This document shows positions 1-9,701 of a stretch of DNA of 64,000 nt, one piece after another; within the stretch, counting starts at the first letter, position 1; each line of letters opens with the position of its first letter. This DNA comes from Roseibium salinum (GTDB taxonomy: Bacteria > Pseudomonadota > Alphaproteobacteria > Rhizobiales > Stappiaceae): NCBI RefSeq assembly GCF_026240905.1, contig NZ_JAPEVI010000003.1, forward strand, positions 3,534,001 through 3,598,000, read 5' to 3'. The position numbers and the translations under genes are program-made. The notes under the pieces were generated by a model that saw only the letters and a list, made by a program, of their open reading frames with translations, made no database searches and was not told the DNA's origin.

Positions 1-262
1 CGGTACCGTGCAGCTGGAAGATGTCGGGCTTCACAAGCTCGTTGATCCGCGACAGGCCGTCCGGATCCATATTGACCGTCAGCGCCACGATCTCCGCCTT
101 GCCACGGGCCATGTCCGCCAGCCTGCAGGCCTGGCTCAGCGTAACATGGCGCGGGCTCTTTGGAAAAAACATCAGACCCACCATGTCCGCCCCGGCGTCC
201 AGGGCAGCTTCCATGGTGTCCTCGGTGGAGAGACCGCAGATTTTGACTTTCATATCCGACAT
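1..262 (-). CDS. trpF: Phosphoribosylanthranilate isomerase, N-terminal part (runs off window)
   Basis: TrpF isomerises N-(5-phosphoribosyl)anthranilate in tryptophan synthesis in the cytoplasm. Reading the minus strand from ATG at 262 gives MSDMKVKICGLSTEDTMEAA, with the family's KICGL start carrying the catalytic Cys. MFFPKSPRHV follows near residues 32-41, and DIFQLHG lies at the window edge. About 87 residues are visible; the remaining two thirds of the barrel lie to the left. A second ATG three codons in is also possible. Neighbouring trp genes cannot be seen. Confidence 0.93.
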   Translation of the reverse strand, partial: MSDMKVKICGLSTEDTMEAALDAGADMVGLMFFPKSPRHVTLSQACRLADMARGKAEIVALTVNMDPDGLSRINELVKPDIFQLHGT

Positions 263-333
263 AATCTGGAGATATCGCCCTTGCGGCCGGGTTTGTCAAA
301 AGAGAATGGATCCGGCCGGGCAATTGCCGGTGT

Positions 334-412
334 GGAGAGCCCGAACTTCCGCTGATAAGGAGAGAAATGCACCTCTGCGTACCCGCTCGTGCCGCGCTTG
401 GCCGGGAAGACG
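334..412. repeat. Degenerate fragments of the palindromic repeat found at 743-859
   Basis: Positions 334-354 match 852-872 at all but one base, and 386-412 match 759-785 at all but two. These are the outer edge and the left arm of the complete inverted repeat on the other side of the GIY-YIG gene. The small nuclease gene is therefore bracketed by related sequences. Whether the left copy is decayed or rearranged cannot be decided here. Confidence 0.6.
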
Positions 413-421
413 CGGTGGCGT

Positions 422-709
422 CTAGCAATTCAGGGCGAGATAGAGGTCGTCCCATCGCGGATTCATTGCCTCGATCAGCTCAAATTTCCATTTGCGTCGC
501 CAACGTATTATTTGTTTTTCGCGCTTTATCGCCGTGGCAATCTCGGGATAGTTTTCATACCAGACCAGTGATTTTACGCCGTAGCGTTCCGAAAACCCCT
601 CGATCAGCCCTTCGCGGTGTTCGTAAATCCTGCGGGCCAGATCGGTGGTCACGCCCGTATAGAGCGTTTCGTAGGGACGTGATGCGAGGATGTAGACCCA
701 GGCTGACAA
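422..709 (-). CDS. Small GIY-YIG family nuclease (YhbQ/UPF0213-like)
   Basis: This 95-residue protein is a single GIY-YIG domain. WVYILAS (residues 4-10) and YTGVT (17-21) supply the paired Tyr elements, and DLARRIYEHR (23-32) supplies the catalytic Arg helix. The C-terminus is basic (KREKQIIRWRRKWK), which suits DNA binding. Solo proteins of this family are predicted structure-specific DNA endonucleases, mostly without a known biological role. The gene stands alone, with palindromic-repeat sequence on both sides. The family call is solid, but the function is not established. Confidence 0.9.
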   Translation of the reverse strand: MSAWVYILASRPYETLYTGVTTDLARRIYEHREGLIEGFSERYGVKSLVWYENYPEIATAIKREKQIIRWRRKWKFELIEAMNPRWDDLYLALNC

Positions 710-742
710 GGATTCAGACCTATTTCACCAATCGAATACTGT

Positions 743-859
743 GGCTCTCCGATCCCGGCTCGCGCCGCGCTTGGCCGGGATGACGAACGAGCGAGGGACG
801 CACTGTCTTCTCCTCATCATCCCGGACGCAGCGTAGCGGAGATCCGGGATCGGAGAGCC
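743..859. repeat. Intergenic inverted repeat, about 42-bp arms (REP/MITE-like)
   Basis: The arms at 743-783 and 817-859 are imperfect reverse complements. Both contain GGCTCTCCGATCCCGG at the outer edge and CCGGGATGA at the inner edge, separated by about 33 bases. The element lies between the ends of the GIY-YIG and maeB genes, where it could also act as a transcription stop for maeB. The arm design (CCCGGA...GATCCGGGAT) resembles the larger inverted repeat at 41271-41439, so both probably belong to one dispersed family. Confidence 0.75.
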
Positions 860-894
860 CGAACCTCCGCTGTTTTTCGCTGTCGGGAAGGCGA

Positions 895-3177
895 TCACGT
901 CACATTGAACGCCGCGATTGCCGCCATGTTGACGATGTCGCTGTCCTTGGCGCCGAGGGGCACGATCTGGATGGGCTTGTCGAAGCCGACCAGGAGCGGG
1001 CCAATGACGGTGGCGCCGCCCAGTTCCTGCAGCATCTTGGTGGAGATGGACGCAGAGTGGAAGGCGGGCATCACGAGGACGTTGGCGGGGCCGGTAAGGC
1101 GGCAGAACGGATAGACGGCCATCCGGTCCAGGTTGAGGGCGACATCGGCGGCCATTTCGCCGTCATACTCGAAATCGACCCGGCGCCGGTCGAGGATCTT
1201 CACGGCTTCCTGGACCTTTTCCGAGCGCTCGCCCTTCGGGTGGCCGAATGTCGAATAGGCCAGCATCGCGACCCGCGGCTCGTAACCGAGCTTGCGGGCG
1301 ACATGGGCCGCCTCCTCCGCGATATCGGCCAGTTCCTCCGAAGTCGGCATGTCGATGACGGCGGTATCGGCGATCAGCACCGTGCGGCCGCGCGCAAGGG
1401 CCAGGGAAACGCCGATGACCCGGTGGCCCGGCTTCGGGTCGATGGTGGCGGCGACCGTTTCCAGGGCAACCGAATAGTTGCGGGTGAGACCGGTGACCAT
1501 GGCGTCCGCGTCGCCCCGCGCGACCATGATGGCGCCCCAGTAGTTGCGGTCGTTGTTGACGATGCGCTGGCAATCGCGCAGCAGGTAGCCTTGGCGCTGC
1601 AGGCGGCCGTAGAGATACTGCGCATAGTCGGCGTTGCGGTTCGACAGACGCGCGTTCTCGATGGAGATTCCCGGCCGCTCGATATCGATTCCCGCATGCT
1701 CGGCCATGGCCTGGATCTCGTCCTCGCGGCCGATCAGGATCGCCTCGCCGAGACCCTGCGATACGAAGCTGACCGCCGCGCGCATGACCGGTTCCTCCTC
1801 GCCTTCGGCAAAGACAACCCGTTTCGGCTGCTGGCGGACCTTGGAGAAGATCCGCTGCAAGGTGCCGGCCACCGGATCGCGCCGCGCGGACAGCTGGTGC
1901 TTGTAGGCCTCCATGTCGACGATCGGCCGGCGGGCAACGCCCGACTCCATGGCGGCCTTGGCGACCGCGAGCGGAATCGTGTGGATCAGGCGCGGGTCGA
2001 ACGGAACGGGAATGATGTATTCGGGACCGAATTTCGGCCGCGTGCCGCGGTAGGCGGCCGCCACTTCGTCGGGAACCTCTTCGCGGGCAAGCTCCGCCAG
2101 GGCCTCGGCGCAGGCCACTTTCATCTGGTCGTTGATGGTGGTTGCCTGAACGTCCAGCGCGCCGCGGAAGATATACGGGAAGCCGAGGACATTGTTGACC
2201 TGGTTGGGGTAATCGGAGCGGCCGGTCGCGACGATCGCGTCATCGCGGATGCTCGCGGCTTCCTCCGGGGTGATTTCCGGATCCGGGTTGGCCATGGCGA
2301 AGATGATCGGATTGGGCGCCATCACGCGCAGCATGTCGGCCGTGAGCGCTCCCTTGACCGATACGCCGAAGAAGACGTCCGCACCCTTCAGCGCGTCATA
2401 GAGCGAGCGGGCCTTGGTTTCGATGGCATGGGCGGATTTCCACTGGTTCATGCCCTCCTCGCGGCCCTGGTAGATCACGCCCTTGGTGTCGCAGAGCGTG
2501 ACGTTCTGATGGGGAATGCCCATGGCCTTGATGAGTTCGATACAGGCGATCCCGGCGGCGCCGGCACCGTTGCAGACGATTTTCGTGTCCTTCATGTCCC
2601 GGCCCGTCAGGTGCAGGGCGTTGATGAGACCGGCCGCGGCGATGATGGCCGTGCCGTGCTGGTCGTCGTGAAAGACTGGAATGTCCATCACCTCGCGCAG
2701 GCGCTGCTCGATGATGAAACAGTCCGGCGCCTTGATGTCTTCCAGGTTGATGCCGCCGAAGGATGGGCCGAGATAACGCACGGAATTGATGAATTCATCG
2801 ACGTCCTGGGTATCGATCTCCAGGTCGATGGAATCGACATCGGCAAAGCGCTTGAAGAGCACCGCCTTGCCCTCCATCACCGGCTTGGACGCCAGTGCGC
2901 CCAGATTGCCCAGCCCCAGGATGGCGGTTCCGTTGGAAATCACCGCCACTAGGTTGCCCTTGGTGGTGTAGTCATAGGCGCGGCTCGGATCCTCCGCGAT
3001 CGCCAGCACTGGAACCGCCACGCCGGGGGAATAGGCCAGCGACAGGTCGCGCTGCGTGGCCATCGGTTTGGTCGGCGTGATCTCCAGTTTTCCCGGCCGC
3101 CCTTCCTGGTGGAATTGGAGCGCTTCCTGATCGGTAAAGCTGACAGCTGTCTTGGTCGGTTTCTTGTCGGCGGCCAT
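895..3177 (-). CDS. maeB: NADP-dependent malic enzyme with C-terminal phosphotransacetylase-like domain
   Basis: The enzyme oxidatively decarboxylates malate to pyruvate with reduction of NADP, linking the TCA cycle to gluconeogenesis and NADPH supply. The 760-residue length is that of the fused MaeB class. The malic domain (about 20-165) has the LSLAYSPGVA motif, a Rossmann domain (about 170-415) has NGAGAAG, and a phosphate acetyl/butyryltransferase-like domain (about 440-760) begins near FAEGEEEPVMRAA. In this class the last domain is usually regulatory, sensing acetyl-CoA. ATG at 3177 is divergent from mutS across a 133-bp promoter region. Confidence 0.95.
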   Translation of the reverse strand: MAADKKPTKTAVSFTDQEALQFHQEGRPGKLEITPTKPMATQRDLSLAYSPGVAVPVLAIAEDPSRAYDYTTKGNLVAVISNGTAILGLGNLGALASKPVMEGKAVLFKRFADVDSIDLEIDTQDVDEFINSVRYLGPSFGGINLEDIKAPDCFIIEQRLREVMDIPVFHDDQHGTAIIAAAGLINALHLTGRDMKDTKIVCNGAGAAGIACIELIKAMGIPHQNVTLCDTKGVIYQGREEGMNQWKSAHAIETKARSLYDALKGADVFFGVSVKGALTADMLRVMAPNPIIFAMANPDPEITPEEAASIRDDAIVATGRSDYPNQVNNVLGFPYIFRGALDVQATTINDQMKVACAEALAELAREEVPDEVAAAYRGTRPKFGPEYIIPVPFDPRLIHTIPLAVAKAAMESGVARRPIVDMEAYKHQLSARRDPVAGTLQRIFSKVRQQPKRVVFAEGEEEPVMRAAVSFVSQGLGEAILIGREDEIQAMAEHAGIDIERPGISIENARLSNRNADYAQYLYGRLQRQGYLLRDCQRIVNNDRNYWGAIMVARGDADAMVTGLTRNYSVALETVAATIDPKPGHRVIGVSLALARGRTVLIADTAVIDMPTSEELADIAEEAAHVARKLGYEPRVAMLAYSTFGHPKGERSEKVQEAVKILDRRRVDFEYDGEMAADVALNLDRMAVYPFCRLTGPANVLVMPAFHSASISTKMLQELGGATVIGPLLVGFDKPIQIVPLGAKDSDIVNMAAIAAFNVT

Positions 3178-3310
3178 GGCGCGGGCGTTCCCTCTTTATC
3201 GTGTTCGTTGTATCGCGGCGCTTGACCTTATCCCCTGGAAAATGAAGCCTCAAGCCGAGATGCCCTAACGCTTTTGTGGAATGAGCGTCCAAGTTTGTTA
3301 GGTATCAGGC

Positions 3311-6037
3311 ATGAGTGGACAGAGCGCGCAAGAATTGGCCCCGGCGGACGCCAAAGTCACGCCGATGATGGCTCAGTATATCGAGATCAAGACCGCCAAT
3401 CCGGACAGCCTGCTGTTTTACCGGATGGGCGATTTCTACGAGCTGTTTTTCGAAGATGCCGAAGTGGCCTCGAAGGCCCTGGGCATCACGCTCACCAAAC
3501 GCGGCAAGCATCAGGGCGAGGACATCCCGATGTGCGGCGTTCCGGTTCACGCGGCCGACGACTACCTGCAGAAGCTGATCGCGAAAGGCCACCGGGTCTC
3601 CGTCTGCGAGCAGACCGAGGACCCCGCGGAAGCCCGCAAGCGCGGCTCGAAATCCGTCGTCCGGCGCGATGTCGTCCGGCTCGTCACGCCGGGCACCCTG
3701 ACGGAAGAACGTCTGCTCGATGCGGGCGCCAACAACTACCTGATGGCGCTCACGCGCCTCAAGGGCGGTTCCCTGGAGGGCGACGCGGTCTACGGCCTCG
3801 CCTGGATCGACATGTCCACGGGCTCTTTCCAGGTCTCGGAAACCGACCATCAGCGGCTCGCGGCCGATCTTGCCCAGGTGTCGCCGCGCGAATTGATCCT
3901 GGCGGACAACCTGCTCCAGGAACGCGAACTCCGCCTGATGGCCGAGCAGGCGGGCGGGGCTCTGTCGCCCGTTCCCCGCGCGTTTTTCGACAGTTCCACG
4001 GCCGCCGACCGGCTGGCGCATTATTTCGGCGTGAAGACGCTCGACGGTTTCGGAACCTTCAGCCGGGCGGAACTTTCAGCCGCTGCCGGGATCCTCGCCT
4101 ATGTCGAGAAGACCCAGCTGGGCGAACGTCCGCCGCTGGACCCGCCGGTGCGCGAGGCCGGCGCCGGACGAATGCTGATCGACCCGGCAACCCGCGCCAA
4201 TCTCGAGCTGTCCCGCACGCTTTCCGGCGAACGGCAGGGCTCGCTGCTCGCCACGATCGACCGGACGGTTACCGGCGGCGGCTCCCGGCTTCTGGCAAGC
4301 CGGCTTGCCGGGCCGCTGGTGAATGTCGACGGCATCCATCGCCGGCACGACGCCGTCGCCTTCTTCCTCGAAAACGAAATCATGCGCGAAGGCCTGCGCC
4401 AGATGCTGAAGGGCGCGCCGGACATGGCGCGGGCGCTGTCGCGCATTGCGCTGAACCGGGGCGGGCCGCGCGACATTCTCGCCGTCGCCCAGGGGCTGGC
4501 GGCGGCCCGGGCCGTTCTCGACCAGACCAGTGCAACGGCGGGCGTCATTCCGGAGGAAATCGCCGCGGCAAGGGCAAGCCTGGAACAGGCTCCCCACGAA
4601 CTCGGCGCGGAGCTCACCTCGGCCATCCGCGAAGAGCCGCCGCTTCTGAAGCGCGACGGCGGCTTCGTCGCCACCGGCTACAGCGCCGACCTCGATGAAT
4701 TGCGCTCGCTGCGCGATGAGAGCCGCAAGATTATCGCCAGGCTGCAGGCGGAATATGCCGAGGAACTGGGCCTGCGCTCGCTGAAGATCAAGCACAACAA
4801 CGTGCTGGGCTGGTTCATCGAGGCGCCGAGCGCACAGACCGAGAAGCTGACATCGGATCCCGGCCGGTTCATCCACCGCCAGACGATGGCGGGCGCCATG
4901 CGCTTCACCACGCGCGAACTGGCGGATCTTGAATCCAAGATCGCCAGCGCGGGGGAACGGTCGCTTGCCATCGAACTGGAAATCTTCGACCGCCTGGCCA
5001 GGGCGGTCATCGACGCGGGCGACGCCATCAAGGCGGCCGCCCACGGCCTGAGCATCCTCGACGTGTCGGCGGCGCTGGCAAAACTGGCCCAGGAGGATAA
5101 CTACGTCCGTCCGCTGGTCGACGACAGCCGCGCCTTCGACATCAAGGGCGGCCGCCATCCCGTCGTCGAGCAGGCGCTGAGAAAATCCGGCGGCGACGGT
5201 TTCGTTGCAAACGACGCGGATCTCGGTCCGCGCGGCGAAGAAGAGATCGGCCATATCTGGCTGATCACCGGTCCGAACATGGCCGGTAAATCAACTTTCC
5301 TGCGCCAGAACGCGCTGATTGCCGTCCTTGCCCAGACGGGGGCTTTCGTGCCGGCTTCGAGCGCCCATATCGGCGTGATCGACCGGCTGTTCTCCCGCGT
5401 CGGGGCGGCGGACGATCTTGCCCGCGGCCGCTCCACCTTCATGGTGGAAATGGTCGAGACGGCGGCGATTCTCAACCAGGCGAGCGACCGGTCGCTGGTC
5501 ATTCTAGACGAAATCGGCCGGGGCACGGCGACCTTCGACGGTCTGTCGATCGCCTGGGCAACGATCGAGCACCTGCATGAGGTCAACAGGTCCCGGGCGC
5601 TGTTCGCGACCCATTATCATGAACTGACCGCGCTTTCCGCCAAGCTCGACCGGCTGTCCAACGCCACCGTGTCGGTGAAGGAATGGAAGGGCGACGTGAT
5701 CTTCCTGCACGAGATCGTGCCGGGCGCAGCCGACCGGTCTTACGGCATACAGGTGGCCAAGCTCGCCGGATTGCCGGCAACGGTGGTCGAGCGGTCCAGG
5801 CAGGTGCTGAGCCAGCTCGAAGAGCAGGACCGCCGGGCGCCGCCCGAAACCCTGATCGACGAATTGCCGCTGTTCGCAAGCCTCGCCGCACGACAGCCCA
5901 GCGTAACCGGTGGCTCAGCGGAGCCGGATCCGATGACCGAAGCGTTGAAAGAGATCAATCCGGACGACATGACGCCCCGCGAGGCGCTCGAAGCGCTTTA
6001 CCGCCTGAAGACCCTTCAGGCGGGCAGGGACGATTGA
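3311..6037 (+). CDS. mutS: DNA mismatch repair protein MutS
   Basis: MutS recognises mismatches and small loops and recruits MutL. At 908 residues it is full length. The mismatch-wedge F-Y-E motif is at residues 42-44 ([11 protein letters not shown]). The ABC-type ATPase carries Walker [10 protein letters not shown] near 653-661 and Walker [11 protein letters not shown] near 729. The C-terminus ends in the helix-turn-helix region ([13 protein letters not shown]) used for dimerisation. The ATG at 3311 aligns with the family N-terminus. It is divergent from maeB, and an MFS transporter gene follows. Confidence 0.97.
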   Translation: MSGQSAQELAPADAKVTPMMAQYIEIKTANPDSLLFYRMGDFYELFFEDAEVASKALGITLTKRGKHQGEDIPMCGVPVHAADDYLQKLIAKGHRVSVCEQTEDPAEARKRGSKSVVRRDVVRLVTPGTLTEERLLDAGANNYLMALTRLKGGSLEGDAVYGLAWIDMSTGSFQVSETDHQRLAADLAQVSPRELILADNLLQERELRLMAEQAGGALSPVPRAFFDSSTAADRLAHYFGVKTLDGFGTFSRAELSAAAGILAYVEKTQLGERPPLDPPVREAGAGRMLIDPATRANLELSRTLSGERQGSLLATIDRTVTGGGSRLLASRLAGPLVNVDGIHRRHDAVAFFLENEIMREGLRQMLKGAPDMARALSRIALNRGGPRDILAVAQGLAAARAVLDQTSATAGVIPEEIAAARASLEQAPHELGAELTSAIREEPPLLKRDGGFVATGYSADLDELRSLRDESRKIIARLQAEYAEELGLRSLKIKHNNVLGWFIEAPSAQTEKLTSDPGRFIHRQTMAGAMRFTTRELADLESKIASAGERSLAIELEIFDRLARAVIDAGDAIKAAAHGLSILDVSAALAKLAQEDNYVRPLVDDSRAFDIKGGRHPVVEQALRKSGGDGFVANDADLGPRGEEEIGHIWLITGPNMAGKSTFLRQNALIAVLAQTGAFVPASSAHIGVIDRLFSRVGAADDLARGRSTFMVEMVETAAILNQASDRSLVILDEIGRGTATFDGLSIAWATIEHLHEVNRSRALFATHYHELTALSAKLDRLSNATVSVKEWKGDVIFLHEIVPGAADRSYGIQVAKLAGLPATVVERSRQVLSQLEEQDRRAPPETLIDELPLFASLAARQPSVTGGSAEPDPMTEALKEINPDDMTPREALEALYRLKTLQAGRDD

Positions 6038-6140
6038 CTGCCGAGCGTGGCGGCCTGAGCGGATATCCCTAGTGACATCTCGAAACCGGAGGTTTAGGCT
6101 TGGTGTCCTGCCTCTTTCCCGCCTACCCGGTTTCCATCTC

Positions 6141-7337
6141 ATGAGATTTCTGCCGCAGCTGCCCCGCCAGGGGGTGCTGATCTTTCTGTTTCTGTTCGTC
6201 GGCACGGTTTGCGCGTCGTCGCTGATTCCGATGATCGGCTTCTTCATCGTGACCGGGCTCGGCGAACCGCCCTGGAAGATCGGCCTCTATACAGGCTTCA
6301 CCGCGCCGCTGACGCTGTTGTGCAACCGGCGCGTTGGGGAATGGCTGGATAGCGGCATGCGGGTCAAGCCGTTGTTGCTGGTGGCGATCCTGGCGTTTCT
6401 CATGTTCTGCCTGCTCATGCTGCAAGGGCCGAATCTGCTGGCGCTGGTGCTGTTGGGCGGCCTTTTCATGAGCGTCGCCAACACCGCGCTGAGCACGAGC
6501 TTCACCTATGGCCGTCTCTATGCGGAACGAAACGGGCTGGACGTCACCAAGACCAACGCGACCTTGCGGATGGCGACGTCGCTGGCCTGGATGACCGGGC
6601 CGGCGCTGTCCTATTCCCTTATCGGGCTATTCGGATTCGACGCCGTGTTCCGGCTTGCAGGGCTTATGGGCCTGGGCTGGCTCGCCTTCTGGTTCTTCAG
6701 CATTCCCGGAGATTTCAGGGCGCCTCCGAGAGAAAAGCATCCGTCCGGCAACGGCGCCGTCAATTGGGGCATGCTGTTTGCCGCTTTGTGCTGCCTCAGC
6801 TTCGTGGTCACCAATTCGCTCTTCGTCAGCAGCATGCCGCTTTATCTGGTGACGGAAATCAATCTACCCGAATATACGCCCGGTCTTTCCCTCAGCGTGA
6901 AATGCTTCTTCGAAGTCGTGACGATTTACTCCGCCGCGCGCATTGCGCTTCGCACCGGTGTGCGCACGGTCCTGATCGCCGCGGCCTGCACCGCCTTCAC
7001 GACCATGATGCTCTTCACGCAAGTGACCAGCATCGCCGGCGTCGTTGCCGTCGCAATGCTCGAGGGCACCTATTACGGCCTGTTTGCGGGGGTTGCCATC
7101 ACCTATGTGCAGAGTTTCGCACCGGACAAGCCGGGCCGGGCAACCGCCGTCTTCATGAACAGCCTGTTCCTGGGAGGCATGCTCGGCAGCATTTCCATGG
7201 GGCTGATTGCGGACAGCTTCGATTACCGGACCGTGGTCTTTGTCGCCAGCCTGATTTCCGTTTGCGCCGGCCTGCTTCTGGCAATCGAGCCGATGGTGAT
7301 CCGCAAGACCAGGGCCCTCGCGGAACAGCGAAGCTGA
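6141..7337 (+). CDS. MFS transporter, resembling the sugar-efflux (SET) family
   Basis: The protein is about 398 residues, almost entirely hydrophobic, and consistent with 12 membrane segments. IPMIGFFIVTGLGEPPWKIG after the first segment recalls sugar-efflux transporters (Set family), whose members export sugars or analogues; the substrate here is unknown. ATG 6141 is preferred because the first membrane segment follows directly. A GTG at 6072 would add 23 basic residues and has no clear ribosome site. The gene ends two bases before the converging DUF2244 gene. Confidence 0.8.
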   Translation: MRFLPQLPRQGVLIFLFLFVGTVCASSLIPMIGFFIVTGLGEPPWKIGLYTGFTAPLTLLCNRRVGEWLDSGMRVKPLLLVAILAFLMFCLLMLQGPNLLALVLLGGLFMSVANTALSTSFTYGRLYAERNGLDVTKTNATLRMATSLAWMTGPALSYSLIGLFGFDAVFRLAGLMGLGWLAFWFFSIPGDFRAPPREKHPSGNGAVNWGMLFAALCCLSFVVTNSLFVSSMPLYLVTEINLPEYTPGLSLSVKCFFEVVTIYSAARIALRTGVRTVLIAAACTAFTTMMLFTQVTSIAGVVAVAMLEGTYYGLFAGVAITYVQSFAPDKPGRATAVFMNSLFLGGMLGSISMGLIADSFDYRTVVFVASLISVCAGLLLAIEPMVIRKTRALAEQRS

Positions 7338-7339
7338 GG

Positions 7340-7861
7340 TCAGACGCCGCCGGCCTTTGCGGTTGCCAGGGCATTCGCGATGGCTCCGGCGAAACTTGTC
7401 CGGTCGTCGGGATTCAGGAAATTGCCGATATCGACGGTTTCGCCGCGGCTGGTCAGAGAAATCCTGACAACGCCCTCATCCTCGAGCCGGTCGATCGTCA
7501 GCCGCACCCAGACGGGATTGAACCGGAATTCCTGACACCGGTTGCCCGGGCCGACCTTGCGGATCGTGATTTCGTGCCGGGAAATCACGACTTCCTCAAA
7601 GGCGCGCGCCGAGCTGTAGTTCATCCGGAACGCCATCCACATCAGCGCAACGTCCAGACCGAAGAACCCGAACACGGGCCAGGCGCCGATGCGCCAGAAC
7701 AGAATGCCGGCAACGAAACTGACGGCACCGAAGAATGCCATCAGGGTCAGGAATCCACGAGGCCCCAGAGAGCGGTAGGGCGTCAGGACGGCGGAAAAAA
7801 ACGGCCGGTTCAAATCGGCCGATTCATCACCTGGATCAGGTTTCGGATTGTTCTCGCTCAT
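7340..7861 (-). CDS. DUF2244 domain integral membrane protein
   Basis: This 173-residue protein has two close hydrophobic segments (about residues 36-78, starting GFLTLMAFFGAVSF), followed by a soluble C-terminal half with EEVVISRHEITI and FNPVWVRLTI. This is the layout of the DUF2244 family, common in alphaproteobacteria and of unknown function. It is convergent with the MFS gene and divergent from nth, whose start lies 23 bases away. A nth start upstream of 7884 would overlap this gene. Confidence 0.82.
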   Translation of the reverse strand: MSENNPKPDPGDESADLNRPFFSAVLTPYRSLGPRGFLTLMAFFGAVSFVAGILFWRIGAWPVFGFFGLDVALMWMAFRMNYSSARAFEEVVISRHEITIRKVGPGNRCQEFRFNPVWVRLTIDRLEDEGVVRISLTSRGETVDIGNFLNPDDRTSFAGAIANALATAKAGGV

Positions 7862-7883
7862 GGGCTCAGATTATAGAAGGAAC

Positions 7884-8699
7884 ATGACGCAAGCAAAGAG
7901 CTCTCCCTCCAGCGCCGCAACCGGGCGTTCCGCAAAATCAGCCCCGAACCGGAAAAAGACGCCCTCGGTCGATAACCCCGGCAGGGTGCTGAAGCGCTCG
8001 CGCTACAGCAAGGCCGAAATATACGAGATCTTCCAGAGGTTTCACGCGGACAATCCGGAACCGAAGGGCGAACTGAACTATGTCAACGCCTTCACGCTGC
8101 TGGTGGCCGTGGTCCTGTCCGCCCAGGCGACCGATGTCGGCGTGAACAGGGCGACCAGACACCTGTTCGAGATCGCCGATACGCCCGAGAAGATGGTGGC
8201 GCTCGGCGAAGACCGGCTGCGGGAGGAAATCAGGACGATCGGCCTTTACAAGAACAAGGCAAAGAACGTCATCCTGCTGTCCCAACAACTCATCCGCGAC
8301 CATGGCGGCGACGTTCCGGAAAACCGCGAAGCGCTGGAAAATCTGGCCGGCGTCGGCCGCAAGACCGCGAATGTGGTGCTGAACATCTATTTCGGCCATC
8401 CGACGATCGCCGTCGACACGCATCTTTTCCGGCTGGGCAACCGTCTCGGCCTCGCCCCGGGGAAGACGCCGCTGGACGTGGAAAAGGCGATGGAGAAAAC
8501 CGTTCCCAAGGAATTTGCCCTGCACGCGCACCACTGGCTGATCCTGCATGGCCGCTACATCTGCAAGGCGCGCAAGCCGGAATGCCGGCGCTGCCTGATC
8601 TATGATCTTTGCAAGAGCCCGGAGAAGGAAAAGTTCGACGCCGTTCCGGAGATCGCGCTGCGGACCAGGGCGCTGGTCGACAAGGAGAGCGCGGCGTGA
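7884..8699 (+). CDS. nth: Endonuclease III (DNA glycosylase/AP lyase)
   Basis: Nth removes oxidised pyrimidines in base excision repair. The 271-residue protein has the helix-hairpin-helix LAGVGRKTANVVLN (near 154-167) with the catalytic Lys, and VDTHLFRLGNRLG (near 176) with the catalytic Asp. The 4Fe-4S loop C-x6-C-x2-C-x5-C lies at about 230-245 (CKARKPECRRCLIYDLC). The start at ATG 7884 is set by GAAGG three to four bases upstream. The N-terminus carries a basic, disordered tail of about 35 residues. Its stop overlaps the GNAT start by four bases (GTGA). Confidence 0.96.
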   Translation: MTQAKSSPSSAATGRSAKSAPNRKKTPSVDNPGRVLKRSRYSKAEIYEIFQRFHADNPEPKGELNYVNAFTLLVAVVLSAQATDVGVNRATRHLFEIADTPEKMVALGEDRLREEIRTIGLYKNKAKNVILLSQQLIRDHGGDVPENREALENLAGVGRKTANVVLNIYFGHPTIAVDTHLFRLGNRLGLAPGKTPLDVEKAMEKTVPKEFALHAHHWLILHGRYICKARKPECRRCLIYDLCKSPEKEKFDAVPEIALRTRALVDKESAA

Positions 8700-9256
8700 G
8701 CTTTCCGTCCGGATCCTTTCCGGCCGGCGAGCGGCTGCGCTTCCGCCTGCCGTCCCCTGATGACGCGGCCTTTTATCATCGGCTGATGAATGAGCCGGAT
8801 TACATCCGCTTCATCGCCGACCACGGCGTGAAAACGATCGACGACGCAAGCCGGTATATCGAAGCCAAGTCCCTTGCCCGGTTCGCCACCTTTGGCGTCG
8901 GATTGTGGGTGGTGGAACTGAAGGAGACCGCAGAACCGATCGGCATTTGCGGACTGGTTGTGCGCAAGGAGCTCACCTATCCGGATCTGGGTTTTGCGTT
9001 TCTGGCGGCGTTTCGCGGACGGGGCCTTGGCCGGGAGGCCGGCCAGGCAGTGCTGACCCTTGCCTCAGACGGCCTGAAGCTGCGCACACTCTGCGCGATC
9101 ACGCATCCGGACAACGTGCGCTCGGCCAATCTGCTCAAGAAAATCGGCTTCGAGGCCCACGGCCAGCGGCATCTCACCGAGATCGGCGAGACATCCGACT
9201 ACTATTTATGGCAGCAGAGCGACGTCGAGAGCGGACTTGCGCAGGCGGCCCCGTGA
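8696..9256 (+). CDS. GNAT family N-acetyltransferase (RimJ/RimL type)
   Basis: This 186-residue acetyltransferase starts with GTG overlapping the nth stop, so the two are probably co-translated. RLRFRLPSPDDAAFYHRLMNEPDYIRFI is the typical RimJ/RimL-like N-terminus. GFAFLAAFRGRGLGREAG holds the acetyl-CoA pyrophosphate-binding loop (R-G-x-G-x-G/A type), followed by HPDNVRSANLLKKIGF. The acceptor may be a ribosomal protein, another protein N-terminus or a small molecule; it cannot be told from sequence. Confidence 0.88.
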   Translation: MSFPSGSFPAGERLRFRLPSPDDAAFYHRLMNEPDYIRFIADHGVKTIDDASRYIEAKSLARFATFGVGLWVVELKETAEPIGICGLVVRKELTYPDLGFAFLAAFRGRGLGREAGQAVLTLASDGLKLRTLCAITHPDNVRSANLLKKIGFEAHGQRHLTEIGETSDYYLWQQSDVESGLAQAAP

Positions 9257-9269
9257 GGATCGGTTGCGA

Positions 9270-9701
9270 TCAGCGTCTTTCGCGCAGGCGGACGACGACG
9301 TCGACCCGCACCACTTCCATCCCGGCCGGCGCTTCCGGCAGCCTGCCGATGCCGACCCCTTCGCCCGGTATGTCGATGACCCGGTTCTCGCCCTCGATGA
9401 AGAAGTGGTGGTGGTCGGAGACGTTGGTGTCGAAATAGGTCTTGTTGCCGTCGATCGCGACTTCACGCAGAAGGCCGGCTTCGGTGAACTGGTGCAGGGT
9501 GTTGTAGACCGTGGCCAGCGACACCGGGACATCCGCCGCAACGGCTTCCTCGTGCAGGAGTTCGGCCGAGATGTGCCGGTCGCCCCTGGAATAAAGCAGC
9601 TCGGCCAGTGACACCCGCTGGCGCGTCGGCCGAAGACCTGCGGCCCGCAGCATGTCGGTCACATTCCTGCCGGCAGTTTCAGTCGCCATATGTGTCGTCA
9701 T
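9270..9701 (-). CDS. irr: Iron response regulator Irr (Fur family)
   Basis: Irr is the Fur-superfamily repressor/activator by which Hyphomicrobiales sense haem status and control haem synthesis and iron storage. The 143-residue protein has the winged-helix region (TRQRVSLAELL, VSLATVYNTLHQF). The three consecutive His of Irr sit at residues 97-99 (DHHHFF). It lacks the C-terminal Cys pairs of many Zn-bound Fur proteins. Lying immediately divergent from fabA-fabB-fabI matches the order in many rhizobia and supports the name. It converges on the GNAT gene with a 13-bp gap. Confidence 0.92.
   Translation of the reverse strand: MTTHMATETAGRNVTDMLRAAGLRPTRQRVSLAELLYSRGDRHISAELLHEEAVAADVPVSLATVYNTLHQFTEAGLLREVAIDGNKTYFDTNVSDHHHFFIEGENRVIDIPGEGVGIGRLPEAPAGMEVVRVDVVVRLRERR

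Noticed and set aside
743..859. CRISPR array or phage attachment site
   Set aside because: There is one inverted repeat rather than regularly spaced direct repeats, with no integrase and no tRNA nearby.
1057..2952. Long plus-strand open frame (about 630 codons) opposite maeB
   Set aside because: It is the mirror of a well-conserved gene in GC-rich DNA. Its His/Asp/Arg/Gly-heavy sequence has no recognisable domain and no ribosome site.
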